Positions 55,980 to 64,000 of a stretch of DNA of 64,000 bases are shown here, in pieces (within the stretch, counting starts at the first letter, position 1; every line of letters begins with the position of its first letter). The notes beneath the pieces are model-generated. The model was not told the DNA's origin. It searched no databases and saw only the letters and a program-made list of their open reading frames with translations. The stretch covers positions 21,668 to 85,667 of the forward strand of contig JAABST010000017.1 of assembly GCA_011390275.1 (NCBI GenBank). The letters are read 5' to 3'. This stretch comes from Geitlerinema sp. S16. GTDB lineage: Bacteria; Cyanobacteriota; Cyanobacteriia; Cyanobacteriales; Geitlerinemataceae. The position numbers were made by a program, and so were the translations under genes.

Positions 55980-56016
55980 AAAAAATCTCGCACAAATGGT
56001 TTGTGCGAGATTTTTT
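55980..56016 (-). terminator. Perfect 16-bp bidirectional terminator
   Basis: Arms 55981-55996 and 56000-56015 are perfect 16-base reverse complements with a three-base loop, T-rich on both strands at the base. It lies about 115 bases past the TM-helix-repeat gene and upstream of the GDT1 pair, so it most likely terminates the former. Confidence 0.88.
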
Positions 56017-56055
56017 AGCAAATCGAATCGTGTGGCCTATTTCAAAAACAATTGA

Positions 56056-56097
56056 CGAACCATTGTTGAAGCAACACGGTAGATCAACAATGGTTCG
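56056..56097. repeat. Second hairpin next to the terminator
   Basis: CGAACCATTGTTGA (56056-56069) and its exact complement (56084-56097) form a 14-base stem with a 14-base loop. It has no T-run. It sits between the channel gene stop and the terminator, and could protect the mRNA 3' end. Confidence 0.7.
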
Positions 56098-56129
56098 CCC
56101 AGTCGTTCGAGAACTAGAAAATCACTCGA

Positions 56130-57737
56130 TTACTTTTTGAAAGAATCCAGGAAACCGCGAATTTGTTCGGTTGCGATTTCACGACCACCCAAACCGAAGG
56201 CGATCGCCGTCGCTACCGCCAATGCGCCCAGCAGCAAGCCGAACGCCAAATTGACGATATCCGGTGCGATGCCCATTTGTTGGAGACCCATCGCGACGGA
56301 CAGGACAATAATCGCTACGCGAGCGATTTGACCCAAGAGGTGCGCTTGACCCAGGCCAGACTTGACGATGAGACCAAAGGCCAAATTCGCCAGGTAAAGA
56401 CCGATCGCCAAGACGATCGCCCCAGCCAGGATCTGGCCGAAGACCACCGTTAGACCCGAAATAATCGTATTCAGCTCCGAGAAGTCGAGCACATCGACTG
56501 CCGCGATCGTCGCGAACAGCATGATGCCGACCCAGATCACGATCCCGACAAATTCTGACGGTGTACGCGCAGCGCTATTGGTCGGAACCAAGCTCGGATC
56601 GGTTTCGGTCGAGTCCGGCGACGTCGGCGGATTGATGCCCATCGACGACAGGATATTATCAAAACCGAAGCTAGTCAGCAGGTTCGTGACCAGCTCGGAG
56701 ATGAAGCGACCGATGAAGAAAAAGGCAGCGAGAATGAAGCTAGCCGAGAAGAGTTTTGGAATGATATCCATCACACTTTCGAGCATCGCGATCGCCGGTT
56801 CCGAGATCGCCTTGATGCTCAGAGCATCGAGAGCTGAAATCGCGATCGGGATCAAGACGATGACGTAAACCACCGTGCCGATTGCCGTTGAGAGCGACAT
56901 ACCCGACATCATTTGCGTCAGACCAAACCGATTGCCCAGGGCGTCGGTTCCGGTTGCGGCCAGCAGATTGGTGACCACACCGCGAATGATGCGAGCGGCA
57001 AACCAACCGATTACGCCGATCGCCACCGCCGTGAAGACATTCGGCAAATAACCGAGAATCTTCTCAAGCATGGCCTGAAGCGGCGTCAGCAAACCGTCTT
57101 GGCCAAGCGTGTCAAGCACGTTGGGCAAGAACAGCAGGAAGATAAACCAGTAGAGCGCATTGGCCAGGGTTTCGTTCACCAGGAACGGCGACCCGCCAGA
57201 CTCAGACAGCTTGTCATCCAGCTTAAATTTGGCTAGACCGGTTGTTAGTAAAACCTTCGCCAGGGTCGCAACAACCCAAGCGACACCAAGCCAGATTGCA
57301 GCACCGCCAACTTTTGGCAGGAAGACGAAAATCTGATCTAGGAAGTTCGACAATGGAGCCGAGACCATGGCGAGGTCAAGGGCATTGAGGAAGGCAATAA
57401 TGCCGAAGAGCAAGATGATCCAATAAACTACCGCAGCCGCCCAGGTCTCAAAGGGAAACTTGGACTGACCACTTCCGCTTGAGAGCCAAGATGCGAGCTT
57501 ATTGTCAAGCTTGGTTTTGTGGAGTAGCGTTTTTACGACCGAGGCTGAAATCGTTGCCGCAATCCAAAATAAGATCAGAATTGCGATCGCACCGATCACA
57601 TTTGGCAAAAAGCTGCCGAATTTTGAGCCGATCGAATCGAAAAAGTTAAAAAATGGCCCTGTACCAACCTCAGCCAGAGGCGATACATGGATTGGTATTG
57701 GTAGAAGATTGGACGGGATATCCCAAATCTCGTTCAT
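56130..57737 (-). CDS. Multi-repeat TM-helix membrane protein (CmpX/MscS-TM family)
   Basis: Five copies of the conserved TM-helix repeat (PF05552 type) make up the 535 residues. Examples are FLPNVIGAIAILILFWIAAT, FLPKVGGAAIWLGVAWVVAT, YLPNVFTAVAIGVIGWFAAR and IIPKLFSASFILAAFFFIGR, plus a final GQILAGAIVLAIGLYLANLA. Each is followed by a K/T-L-D type amphipathic segment. There is no MscS beta domain, so it is not a standard channel, though the helix repeats occur in mechanosensitive families. It ends FGLGGREIATEQIRGFLDSF, which resembles a pore helix of MscS TM3. A structural or channel role is inferred. Confidence 0.8.
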   Translation of the reverse strand: MNEIWDIPSNLLPIPIHVSPLAEVGTGPFFNFFDSIGSKFGSFLPNVIGAIAILILFWIAATISASVVKTLLHKTKLDNKLASWLSSGSGQSKFPFETWAAAVVYWIILLFGIIAFLNALDLAMVSAPLSNFLDQIFVFLPKVGGAAIWLGVAWVVATLAKVLLTTGLAKFKLDDKLSESGGSPFLVNETLANALYWFIFLLFLPNVLDTLGQDGLLTPLQAMLEKILGYLPNVFTAVAIGVIGWFAARIIRGVVTNLLAATGTDALGNRFGLTQMMSGMSLSTAIGTVVYVIVLIPIAISALDALSIKAISEPAIAMLESVMDIIPKLFSASFILAAFFFIGRFISELVTNLLTSFGFDNILSSMGINPPTSPDSTETDPSLVPTNSAARTPSEFVGIVIWVGIMLFATIAAVDVLDFSELNTIISGLTVVFGQILAGAIVLAIGLYLANLAFGLIVKSGLGQAHLLGQIARVAIIVLSVAMGLQQMGIAPDIVNLAFGLLLGALAVATAIAFGLGGREIATEQIRGFLDSFKK

Positions 57738-58278
57738 ACAGTTTTGACGGTTTGTGTCATCGCTCCGTTGCTAGCGTAGGAATGGTGATGACCCAAACAT
57801 GTCCTCCTATGGTTGAACAACTCACGTAACAGCTGTGTGATGAAGGGACTCGTAACTACGACGATGACATCGACGGAGTACGTGGCCCCTCGAAAGAAGA
57901 CGAACATTGAGTGAAAAATGCCGATACAGTCGTTACCTGACCGAACACGCCCTTATCTTACCGATACACACTCGAACCGTAGAGCGTTTCCAGCCTTTTA
58001 TTTACGTTTTAGTTGTGTTTTCTTCGGGATCACACGGTCGAATGGCCGTCTACGTCTAAATACGCAAACTTAGAATACGTAATTTTACGAAACTGACTAT
58101 CTGTGGAGTTACGTGGGAGGCAACACAAAGGACAGAAATCGCAGGATGTGGCCATGAACACCGTCGCGTATAAACGTGGTGGACGGGCGATATCTCCCGA
58201 TTCAGCATGAGAGCCTCCCCACAATTGACCGACTCGCTTCAAAATGGGAGAGGTCAACGCTCTCTTCGTCTTTATTAC
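57738..58278. other. Divergent gap before the SRPBCC gene
   Basis: These 541 bases hold no gene that I can support. Both flanking genes read outward, so both promoters lie here. No hairpin or repeat stands out. Confidence 0.4.
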
Positions 58279-58752
58279 GTGACCTTCAAGCTAAATTCCC
58301 ACACTCATCACTACGAAAATTCGATCCAGATCGACGCCAGTGCAACGATCGTCGAGCAGTGTTTTACCGATCTGGACTTGATGCATCGCTGGCTTAATCC
58401 GGCGTTACGGTGTCGCCCGATCGGCGACTGGAGTACAGAAATCGGCGCACGCAGTCGGTTTACGATCGCTGTCCCCCTATTGCAACCGAGCTTGTACAGT
58501 ACGGTTGTCGAACGCTCTCCGGGGATGATCGTCTGGGAGTTTAAAGGATTTTTTATGGGACGAGATCGTTGGGAATGCTGCCCCAACGCGATCGGTACTC
58601 AGCTCGTCAACCGATTTAGCTTCGAGATCCCCAACCCGCTCGTGCGGTTTGGATTCGATACATTTGCAGCCCGCTTAACTCAATCAGACATGCAGAAACA
58701 ACTACGTCGCTTAAAAGCGGTGGCCGAACGCGAATATCTCATCACGCATTAA
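58279..58752 (+). CDS. SRPBCC (START-like) domain protein
   Basis: A small helix-grip protein with a hydrophobic pocket, of the coenzyme Q-binding/polyketide cyclase type. Recognisable are IDASATIVEQCFTDLDLMHR, RPIGDWSTEIGARSRFTIAV, SPGMIVWEFKGFFMGRDRWE and VNRFSFEIPNPLVRFGFD. The GTG start used here gives 157 residues and coincides with the family start; an ATG 72 bases upstream is an alternative. The ligand is unknown. It is followed, convergently, by a coiled-coil protein gene. Confidence 0.75.
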   Translation: MTFKLNSHTHHYENSIQIDASATIVEQCFTDLDLMHRWLNPALRCRPIGDWSTEIGARSRFTIAVPLLQPSLYSTVVERSPGMIVWEFKGFFMGRDRWECCPNAIGTQLVNRFSFEIPNPLVRFGFDTFAARLTQSDMQKQLRRLKAVAEREYLITH

Positions 58753-58813
58753 TGAACGATCGTGATCAACGACCGTCATCAACACAGAGTTACAAGCCGT
58801 CGATTTCGTTGAT

Positions 58814-59197
58814 TTAACGCTGACGGTAATTAATATTACTGAGCGAGAGAAGCTGTTCTTCCAGCGCTGCGATTCGGTTGTAGGATGCCGTTAACTGAGC
58901 GGTCAAGCGCTGAATTTGTGCTTCGGGTGTCATCTTGGTGTCTTCGTCACCGTGACGATCCGTGCTAATCAGATCGCGATCGAGTAACACGTCCTGATGC
59001 TCGAACATGGCATCGAGCTTGCTGGTCTCTCGCGACAGCATACGCTCAGAGCCAAGGGTTGTCGCCTCGACGTGATTGGCTCGCACGTTGGCATCTTCGA
59101 GTAAATAGTCAACATTAGAACTCAATCGTTCAATCAGCGCGTACAGTGCATCTACCTTACAATCAAGTGTCGCTATTTGTGTCTGGAGATGGTTCAT
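58814..59197 (-). CDS. Small coiled-coil protein of unknown function
   Basis: A 127-residue charged protein with heptad-like segments near both ends (LQTQIATLDCKVDALYALIE and IQRLTAQLTASYNRIAALEE) and an acidic middle (DRHGDEDTKM). I do not recognise a family. It may act as an adaptor. It reads convergently with the SRPBCC gene and divergently from the binding-protein gene 190 bases away. Confidence 0.6.
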   Translation of the reverse strand: MNHLQTQIATLDCKVDALYALIERLSSNVDYLLEDANVRANHVEATTLGSERMLSRETSKLDAMFEHQDVLLDRDLISTDRHGDEDTKMTPEAQIQRLTAQLTASYNRIAALEEQLLSLSNINYRQR

Positions 59198-59387
59198 ATT
59201 ACGATCCTCATCGTAAGGCGTTCAGCAACCATCTTATGGAGTAACTATAAGAAATCCATTTTTTTCCTCATTTATTTAACTTTTTCATGCTAAACATTGT
59301 GCGAAATAACATTGTGTAAACAAAAAAATATTTCCCAATGCTCAATATATAAAAAAACAAACCTCTCTTTACGGAAAATCTTGGGTT

Positions 59388-60704
59388 GTGAATAACGAAT
59401 ATAAAGATCCGCCAGCAATTGTAAGCCAAGCGCTCGAAAGCTTACCGTTAAAAGAGTTGAGCTATCTGAACCGCCGTTCGTTTTTGGCTTACACGATCGG
59501 CCTCTCTGCCGCCACGCTTTTGGGAGGATGTCAAGCGAAATCACAGAATAATTTAAGTATTCAGACGGTTAAAAAATCGGTTCCACGAGCATTAATTCAA
59601 GCCTTTCGGCGAGAAGTCGGAAGGTCGCTCACGCTTGACTTTAATTCTGTTGCTCAACGGCAAGATTGCTTCGATTTGCTCCAACAATGGCAGCGAGAAG
59701 CGGGTCAGCGTGATGTCAAAGCGTCGGCTCAATCTTCAGGCCGATCGCCCTCCTCTAACCTGTTCTCCCGGTATACAAAAGCACCGACTAAGCCGTCGCC
59801 GAGTTTGTGTCAGTTGGGTCATTACTGGCTCGATCGCGCGGTGGCATTAGATACGATCGCCCCGCTCGATCGTCTCGAATCGTCGTGGTCAACCCTGGCC
59901 GCGCGATCGCCGTTTGACTGGTCATACCGTCCGTCCCTGCCCCCGGCGGCCAACATCCAACCCGACGAAGTGACCCCGAGTTTGATGAGCCGATCGTTAT
60001 GGGGAGTGCCTTATCGCTGGAGCAGTACGGCGATCGCCTATCGCACGGATAAGCTGGGCGACTGGCAGCCGCGCGACTGGGTCGATCTGCTGGACAATCC
60101 CGATCTGCGGGGTCGAATTGTCCTACCCGACAGTCCGCGTGAAGTCATTGGCCTTGTGCTGAAAGCCCTGGGCGAGAGCTACAACACCGATCGCCCCGAT
60201 CAGGTTCAGGGTCTCCAGGAGATGCTAGCGACTCTTGGCGAACAGGTGGTGACCTATAGCTCGACGGAGTATCAGCAGGCGTTAACGCTGGGGGATGCCT
60301 GGGTGGCGGTGGGGTCGTCGCAGGATATTGCCATGATGCCGGAGTATGGCCGGACGATCGCGGCGGTGGTTCCGGAGTCGGGGACGGCGCTATGGGCGGA
60401 TCTGTGGGTGCAGCCCCGCGCGAATGCGGCACTGGAAAACATGGAACGCGACACGCTCGCCCAGCGGTGGATCGAGTTTTGCTGGCGACCGGAAGTTGCG
60501 ATCACGCTATCGCTGACGAGTGGTTCGGCATCGCCCGGTTTGTTGGGAATCGATCGCGATCAGCTTCCACCGGAACTGCATGATGATGCGCTGGTGTTGC
60601 CGCCGGATCGCATCTTGGCGAAATCCGAGTTTTTACGCCCGTTGACCTCTCCAGCAGCGGTGGACAGTTACCGCCAACTGTGGCAAGCCTTGCGATCCGT
60701 TTAG
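59388..60704 (+). CDS. Extracellular solute-binding lipoprotein
   Basis: A periplasmic binding protein fold of the spermidine/putrescine or iron (PotD/FutA) class. It has a twin-arginine (RRSFLAYTIGL, Arg29-Arg30) and a lipobox LLGGC (Cys48), so it is lipid-anchored after cleavage. Core motifs are LWGVPYRWSSTAIAYRTDKL, WVDLLDNPDLRGRIVLPDSP, ALTLGDAWVAVGSSQDIAMM and WAWADLWV-like ALWADLWVQP. The first 35 residues and region 100-140 are polar and variable. It starts at GTG. No permease or ATPase gene is adjacent; the ligand is unknown. Confidence 0.78.
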   Translation: MNNEYKDPPAIVSQALESLPLKELSYLNRRSFLAYTIGLSAATLLGGCQAKSQNNLSIQTVKKSVPRALIQAFRREVGRSLTLDFNSVAQRQDCFDLLQQWQREAGQRDVKASAQSSGRSPSSNLFSRYTKAPTKPSPSLCQLGHYWLDRAVALDTIAPLDRLESSWSTLAARSPFDWSYRPSLPPAANIQPDEVTPSLMSRSLWGVPYRWSSTAIAYRTDKLGDWQPRDWVDLLDNPDLRGRIVLPDSPREVIGLVLKALGESYNTDRPDQVQGLQEMLATLGEQVVTYSSTEYQQALTLGDAWVAVGSSQDIAMMPEYGRTIAAVVPESGTALWADLWVQPRANAALENMERDTLAQRWIEFCWRPEVAITLSLTSGSASPGLLGIDRDQLPPELHDDALVLPPDRILAKSEFLRPLTSPAAVDSYRQLWQALRSV

Positions 60705-60782
60705 AGGCGTTAGAACCCAGGCGATCGATTACAGTTGAAGGAGACCGCCTACCGATGCTGTAACGATATAAGCCACACTGCA

Positions 60783-62108
60783 ATGACCGCGACTGTTCCT
60801 GTTTCTAGCACCCTCCCCACCGATCATGATTTAACGGCGATCGCTCGTCGCACTCGTGATGCTGCCCAGGGCTTGGCGATTTTACCGACGGCGGATCGCA
60901 ATGCCGCGATCGTCGCTGTCGCCGAAGCTCTGAGCGCCGCCGAGCCGGAGATTCTTGCCGCGAATACGATCGACTGTGAGCAAGCGCAGGCGGACGGCAT
61001 CGCAACCCCGCTGTATAACCGCCTCAAACTCGACGCGGCCAAACTGAGCGGCACGATCGCCGGGGTGCGCGATGTTGGCACACTGGCCGATCCCGTCGGC
61101 GAGGTACAGATTCACCGTGAACTCGACACCGGCTTGACGCTTCAGCGGATCACCTGCCCGCTCGGTGTTCTCGGCGTCATCTTCGAGGCGCGACCGGACG
61201 CGGCGATCCAGATTTCCAGCTTGGCGATCAAGTCGGGGAATGGCGTGATTTTAAAAGGGGGACGCGAGGCGATCAACTCCTGTCGGGCGATTGTGGCGGC
61301 GGTACGTGCGGGGCTGGCGGCGGCGGGTGTTGATCCCGATGTGGTGCAGCTTTTGACGACGCGGGAGGAAACCCGATCGCTGCTCGCGCTCGATCGCTAC
61401 GTGGATTTAATTATTCCGCGCGGCTCCAATTCTTTTGTGCGGTTTGTGCAGGACAATACGCGGATTCCCGTTCTCGGTCATGCCGATGGGATTTGTCATG
61501 TCTATGTCGATCGCGCGGCGGATCTGGCGAAAGCGGTGACGATCGCGGTGGACTCGAAGGTGCAGTATCCAGCGGCCTGTAATGCGATGGAGACGCTACT
61601 GGTGCATGAGGCGATCGCGGCGGAATTTTTGCCCCAAGTGGTCGCGGCGCTGGAAACGAAACAGGTGACGGTTCGCGGGGACGCGGCGACTCGGGAATAC
61701 GTGAAGGTCGAAGCGGCCACCGAAGATGATTGGTCAACGGAATATAGTGATCTGATCCTGTCGGTGAAAGTGGTCGCGGATTTTGACGCGGCGTTGGATC
61801 ACATTAGTACCTATGCCTCGCGTCACACCGATGCGATCGTCACGGAAGACGCCGCGATCGCCGCCGATTTCCTCGCCCGTGTCGATAGCGCCGGAGTTTT
61901 TCACAATTGTTCGACCCGCTTTTCGGACGGTTTCCGCTACGGCTTTGGCGCGGAGGTGGGCATCAGCACTCAAACTTTGCCACCACGGGGGCCAGTCGGT
62001 CTCGATGGCTTGGTGACGTATAAATATAAAGTCGTGGGTGATGGTCATGTGGCGGCGACCTATGCCGGAACCAACGCGAAACCGTTTACCCATCGTGATT
62101 TGATCTAA
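60783..62108 (+). CDS. proA: Glutamate-5-semialdehyde dehydrogenase
   Basis: It reduces gamma-glutamyl phosphate to the semialdehyde in proline synthesis. The start at [10 protein letters not shown] is chosen by family length (442 residues); an upstream frame starts at 60735. Catalytic Cys266 is in [17 protein letters not shown], and other hallmarks are [26 protein letters not shown]-like [28 protein letters not shown] and [20 protein letters not shown]. It is transcribed alone; proB is not in the window. Confidence 0.96.
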   Translation: MTATVPVSSTLPTDHDLTAIARRTRDAAQGLAILPTADRNAAIVAVAEALSAAEPEILAANTIDCEQAQADGIATPLYNRLKLDAAKLSGTIAGVRDVGTLADPVGEVQIHRELDTGLTLQRITCPLGVLGVIFEARPDAAIQISSLAIKSGNGVILKGGREAINSCRAIVAAVRAGLAAAGVDPDVVQLLTTREETRSLLALDRYVDLIIPRGSNSFVRFVQDNTRIPVLGHADGICHVYVDRAADLAKAVTIAVDSKVQYPAACNAMETLLVHEAIAAEFLPQVVAALETKQVTVRGDAATREYVKVEAATEDDWSTEYSDLILSVKVVADFDAALDHISTYASRHTDAIVTEDAAIAADFLARVDSAGVFHNCSTRFSDGFRYGFGAEVGISTQTLPPRGPVGLDGLVTYKYKVVGDGHVAATYAGTNAKPFTHRDLI

Positions 62109-62194
62109 CGATCGGACGGGTAACGTCAATCACGCTGGCTTGAAGCATGGCATCGCTCTTTCGATCAAGACCATAAATCATTAAGACAAAACCC

Positions 62195-63016
62195 ATGGCA
62201 ACAACTCCCCCATCGGTTGCCCTCGTAACGGGCGCTTCGTCCGGCATTGGTAAAGCGATCGTCCTGCAACTGATCGCGGACGGTTGGATCGTCTACGGAG
62301 CCGCGCGTCGCCTGGACAAAATGGACGCGATCGCGGCAGCGGGCGCGAAGGTACTGGCGATCGACGTGACCGATGACGCCAGCATGACCGCCGCGATCCA
62401 AACATTGCTAGCGGCGGAAGGTCGGATTGATGCGCTGGTCAATAATGCGGGCTATGGCTCCTATGGCGCATTGGAGGACGTGCCGATCGAGGAAGCCCGA
62501 CGGCAATTTGAGGTGAATGTCTTTGGGCTGATGCGGCTGACACAGTTGGTTTTACCCACGATGCGAGCCGCGAAATCGGGGACGATCGTCAATATCAGCT
62601 CGATGGGTGGTCGGATCTGGATGCCGATCGGCGGTTGGTATCATGCGACTAAGCACGCCCTCGAAGTGCTGTCCGATACGCTCCGCGTGGAAGTGGCGTC
62701 CTTTGGCATTCGCGTGGTGATCGTGCAGCCCGGTCAGATCGAGAGCGAATGGTCTCAGGTTGCGGCTCGCAGTTTGGAGCAAACCTCCGTTGGGTCAGCC
62801 TACGGCGACCAAATCGCCCCGGTCAAAAAACTTCTCTCGCGCTACAGCAATGCCAGTTCGCCTGACTGTGTTGCCCAGGCTGTTTCTAAAGCGGTCAATA
62901 GCTCCAATCCCGATCGTCGCTACACCACGCCACTCGACGCCGAGATCTTTGTCTTCCTCCACTGGCTATTACCGGAGCAAGCCTGGGAGTGGCTGATTAG
63001 TACGATCATTCGATAA
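62195..63016 (+). CDS. Short-chain dehydrogenase/reductase
   Basis: A classical SDR of 273 residues with the cofactor motif TGASSGIG (12-19), NNAG in LVNNAGYGSYGALED, and the active-site Ser/Tyr/Lys (ISSMGG, then Y149-x-x-x-K153 in WYHATKHALEVL). The C-terminal extension (VKKLLSRYSNASSPDCVAQA) fits the oxidoreductase subgroup acting on ketone or steroid-like substrates. The NADP preference is likely from the RRLDK after the second strand. The physiological substrate is unknown. Confidence 0.92.
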   Translation: MATTPPSVALVTGASSGIGKAIVLQLIADGWIVYGAARRLDKMDAIAAAGAKVLAIDVTDDASMTAAIQTLLAAEGRIDALVNNAGYGSYGALEDVPIEEARRQFEVNVFGLMRLTQLVLPTMRAAKSGTIVNISSMGGRIWMPIGGWYHATKHALEVLSDTLRVEVASFGIRVVIVQPGQIESEWSQVAARSLEQTSVGSAYGDQIAPVKKLLSRYSNASSPDCVAQAVSKAVNSSNPDRRYTTPLDAEIFVFLHWLLPEQAWEWLISTIIR

Positions 63017-63083
63017 GTTCGGCAACAAGCTTGGCAACAAGTTCGACAACGTTTTGGCAAGGGTTCGGTAAAGGTTCGGTGAA

Positions 63084-64000
63084 ATGAAAATCGGCAGAAT
63101 GCATGAATACGCTGTTAACAGAGGCAGGCACGCACAACGCAGCCGTCATTTTGGCCTGAACTGGGTCTGGGCGCTGGCGATCGCTGTTGCCAGCGGTGTA
63201 TTCCCAAAATCCGCTGCGGCGGTCATTTGCCAAGCGCCGGTACTCGATCGCCTCGGAACCCATACCGTCAGCGCAGGCGAGACCTTGACCGCGATCGCCG
63301 ATCGCTACGGTATTTCGATCTTTACCCTCGCCGGTTTTAACACCAGCATTCGCAGCGCCACCGACGCCACGCCGCCCGTCGGCTCGACCCTGACCATCCC
63401 CCCCTACAACGGTTTGCGCGTCACCTCCGAAACCGGCGACACCTGGCGAGATTTGGCCGATCGCTACAATGTCCGCGCCGATACCCTGTTCGAGCTGAAC
63501 GGCTGCGATCAGGTTCCCGCTGCCGTGTTTATCCCCGGTGTCACCCGATCGCCGATCGCACCGCCTGCCCGCCCGACCCCCGAGGCCAGCGATCCCGAAC
63601 CCGACGCGATTATCAACACCTATCCCCTCGCCGCACCCACCGAAACGATCGTCCGTTACGGCTGGGTGCTGCTCCCCGCGTTGGAGCGCGTGACGTTTCA
63701 TAGCGGCGTGGATATGGTGGCCGCTGTCGGTGAGTCGGTGCAGGCCGCCGGGGATGGCACGATCGCCTTTGTGGGCGATCGCGATCCCTACGGCACGCTG
63801 ATCGTGATTAACCACGCCAGCGGACGTCAAACGCGCTACGCCCATCTCGCATCTACAGCGGTGACCCTGGGGCAGCGCGTCACTGCTGGTGAGACGATCG
63901 GCACCGTCGGCCAGACCGGTCAACCCGATGTCGCGATCGCCCATCTTCACTTTGAGCTGCGCTACAGCTCCGACCTCGGCTGGATTGCCGATGATCCACA
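63084..64000 (+). CDS. LysM and M23 peptidase protein (3' end beyond window)
   Basis: The reading frame stays open to the window edge, so the gene is truncated here. The signal peptide is in VWALAIAVASGVFPKSAAA. Two LysM domains follow (HTVSAGETLTAIADRYGISI and RVTSETGDTWRDLADRYNVR), then a LytM/M23 metallopeptidase domain with HSGVDMVAAVGESVQAA (zinc His and Asp) and the HLHFELR motif (His-x-His). It probably cuts or remodels peptidoglycan in the periplasm, or acts as an inactive division factor. Start: ATG at 63084; another ATG lies 15 bases later. Confidence 0.88.
   Translation, partial: MKIGRMHEYAVNRGRHAQRSRHFGLNWVWALAIAVASGVFPKSAAAVICQAPVLDRLGTHTVSAGETLTAIADRYGISIFTLAGFNTSIRSATDATPPVGSTLTIPPYNGLRVTSETGDTWRDLADRYNVRADTLFELNGCDQVPAAVFIPGVTRSPIAPPARPTPEASDPEPDAIINTYPLAAPTETIVRYGWVLLPALERVTFHSGVDMVAAVGESVQAAGDGTIAFVGDRDPYGTLIVINHASGRQTRYAHLASTAVTLGQRVTAGETIGTVGQTGQPDVAIAHLHFELRYSSDLGWIADDP

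Overview
The window comes from a cyanobacterium. The evidence is a phycocyanin operon (cpcB, cpcA, cpcE, cpcF), a CpcS-type bilin lyase, a cytochrome b6f-type Rieske protein, the NDH-1 maturation factor CRR6, the photosystem I factor BtpA, a FurA-type regulator, a HetZ-related protein, a PEP-CTERM surface protein and many copies of the cyanobacterial octamer GCGATCGC (HIP1). Base composition is GC-rich overall. Three stretches are clearly more AT-rich: 34.3-36.1 kb, 43.5-46.2 kb and 58.8-59.6 kb. The species cannot be fixed from the sequence alone.

Layout. 0-8.3 kb: a stand-alone groEL behind a CIRCE operator, glycerol kinase, a CpcS lyase, an ABC ATPase paired with a DUF3370 exported protein, and fur. 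8.4-19.5 kb: a glycosyltransferase, a degenerate flavoprotein, a DUF928 protein, ftsY, nusB, a flippase-like membrane protein, FHA and SWIM proteins, then the phycocyanin lyase genes cpcF and cpcE. 19.6-20.9 kb: cpcA and cpcB, with a hairpin between cpcA and cpcE and no linker genes. 21.6-31.7 kb: a class A beta-lactamase-like serine hydrolase, rsmE, an ATPase-less PilB-like protein, a HetZ-related protein, YdcF, a TPR protein, a 32-residue membrane microprotein, larB, and a VKOR-thioredoxin fusion. 31.8-42.5 kb: btpA, an SGNH hydrolase, the PEP-CTERM protein, an aldo/keto reductase overlapping miaA, speD, an MscS channel overlapping ureB, a desaturase and crr6. 42.6-46.1 kb: an accessory island in which a full Uma2 gene and a Uma2 tail remnant bracket an AT-rich two-gene cassette (TcmP plus a three-cysteine radical-SAM-like protein). 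46.3-64 kb: DUF2892, a Rieske protein, DUF411, ubiX, an RNB-family protein, a long TPR protein, a saccharopine dehydrogenase-like reductase, two half-size GDT1 transporters, a multi-repeat TM-helix channel protein, SRPBCC and coiled-coil proteins, a lipoprotein binding protein, proA, an SDR and the first part of a LysM/M23 peptidase.

How it works together. Light harvesting is the clearest theme: CpcS (beta-Cys82 type) and CpcE/F (alpha-Cys84 type) serve the CpcB/CpcA apoproteins made here. Photosynthetic electron transport and its upkeep are represented by Rieske, CRR6, BtpA, VKOR and possibly the paired GDT1 manganese-type transporters. The most unusual features are the TcmP/radical-SAM island, a 57-bp palindromic mobile-type element whose two ends supply the stop codons of both flanking convergent genes, an RNB protein lacking the catalytic aspartate cluster, and repeated in-frame micro-expansions in otherwise conserved enzymes.
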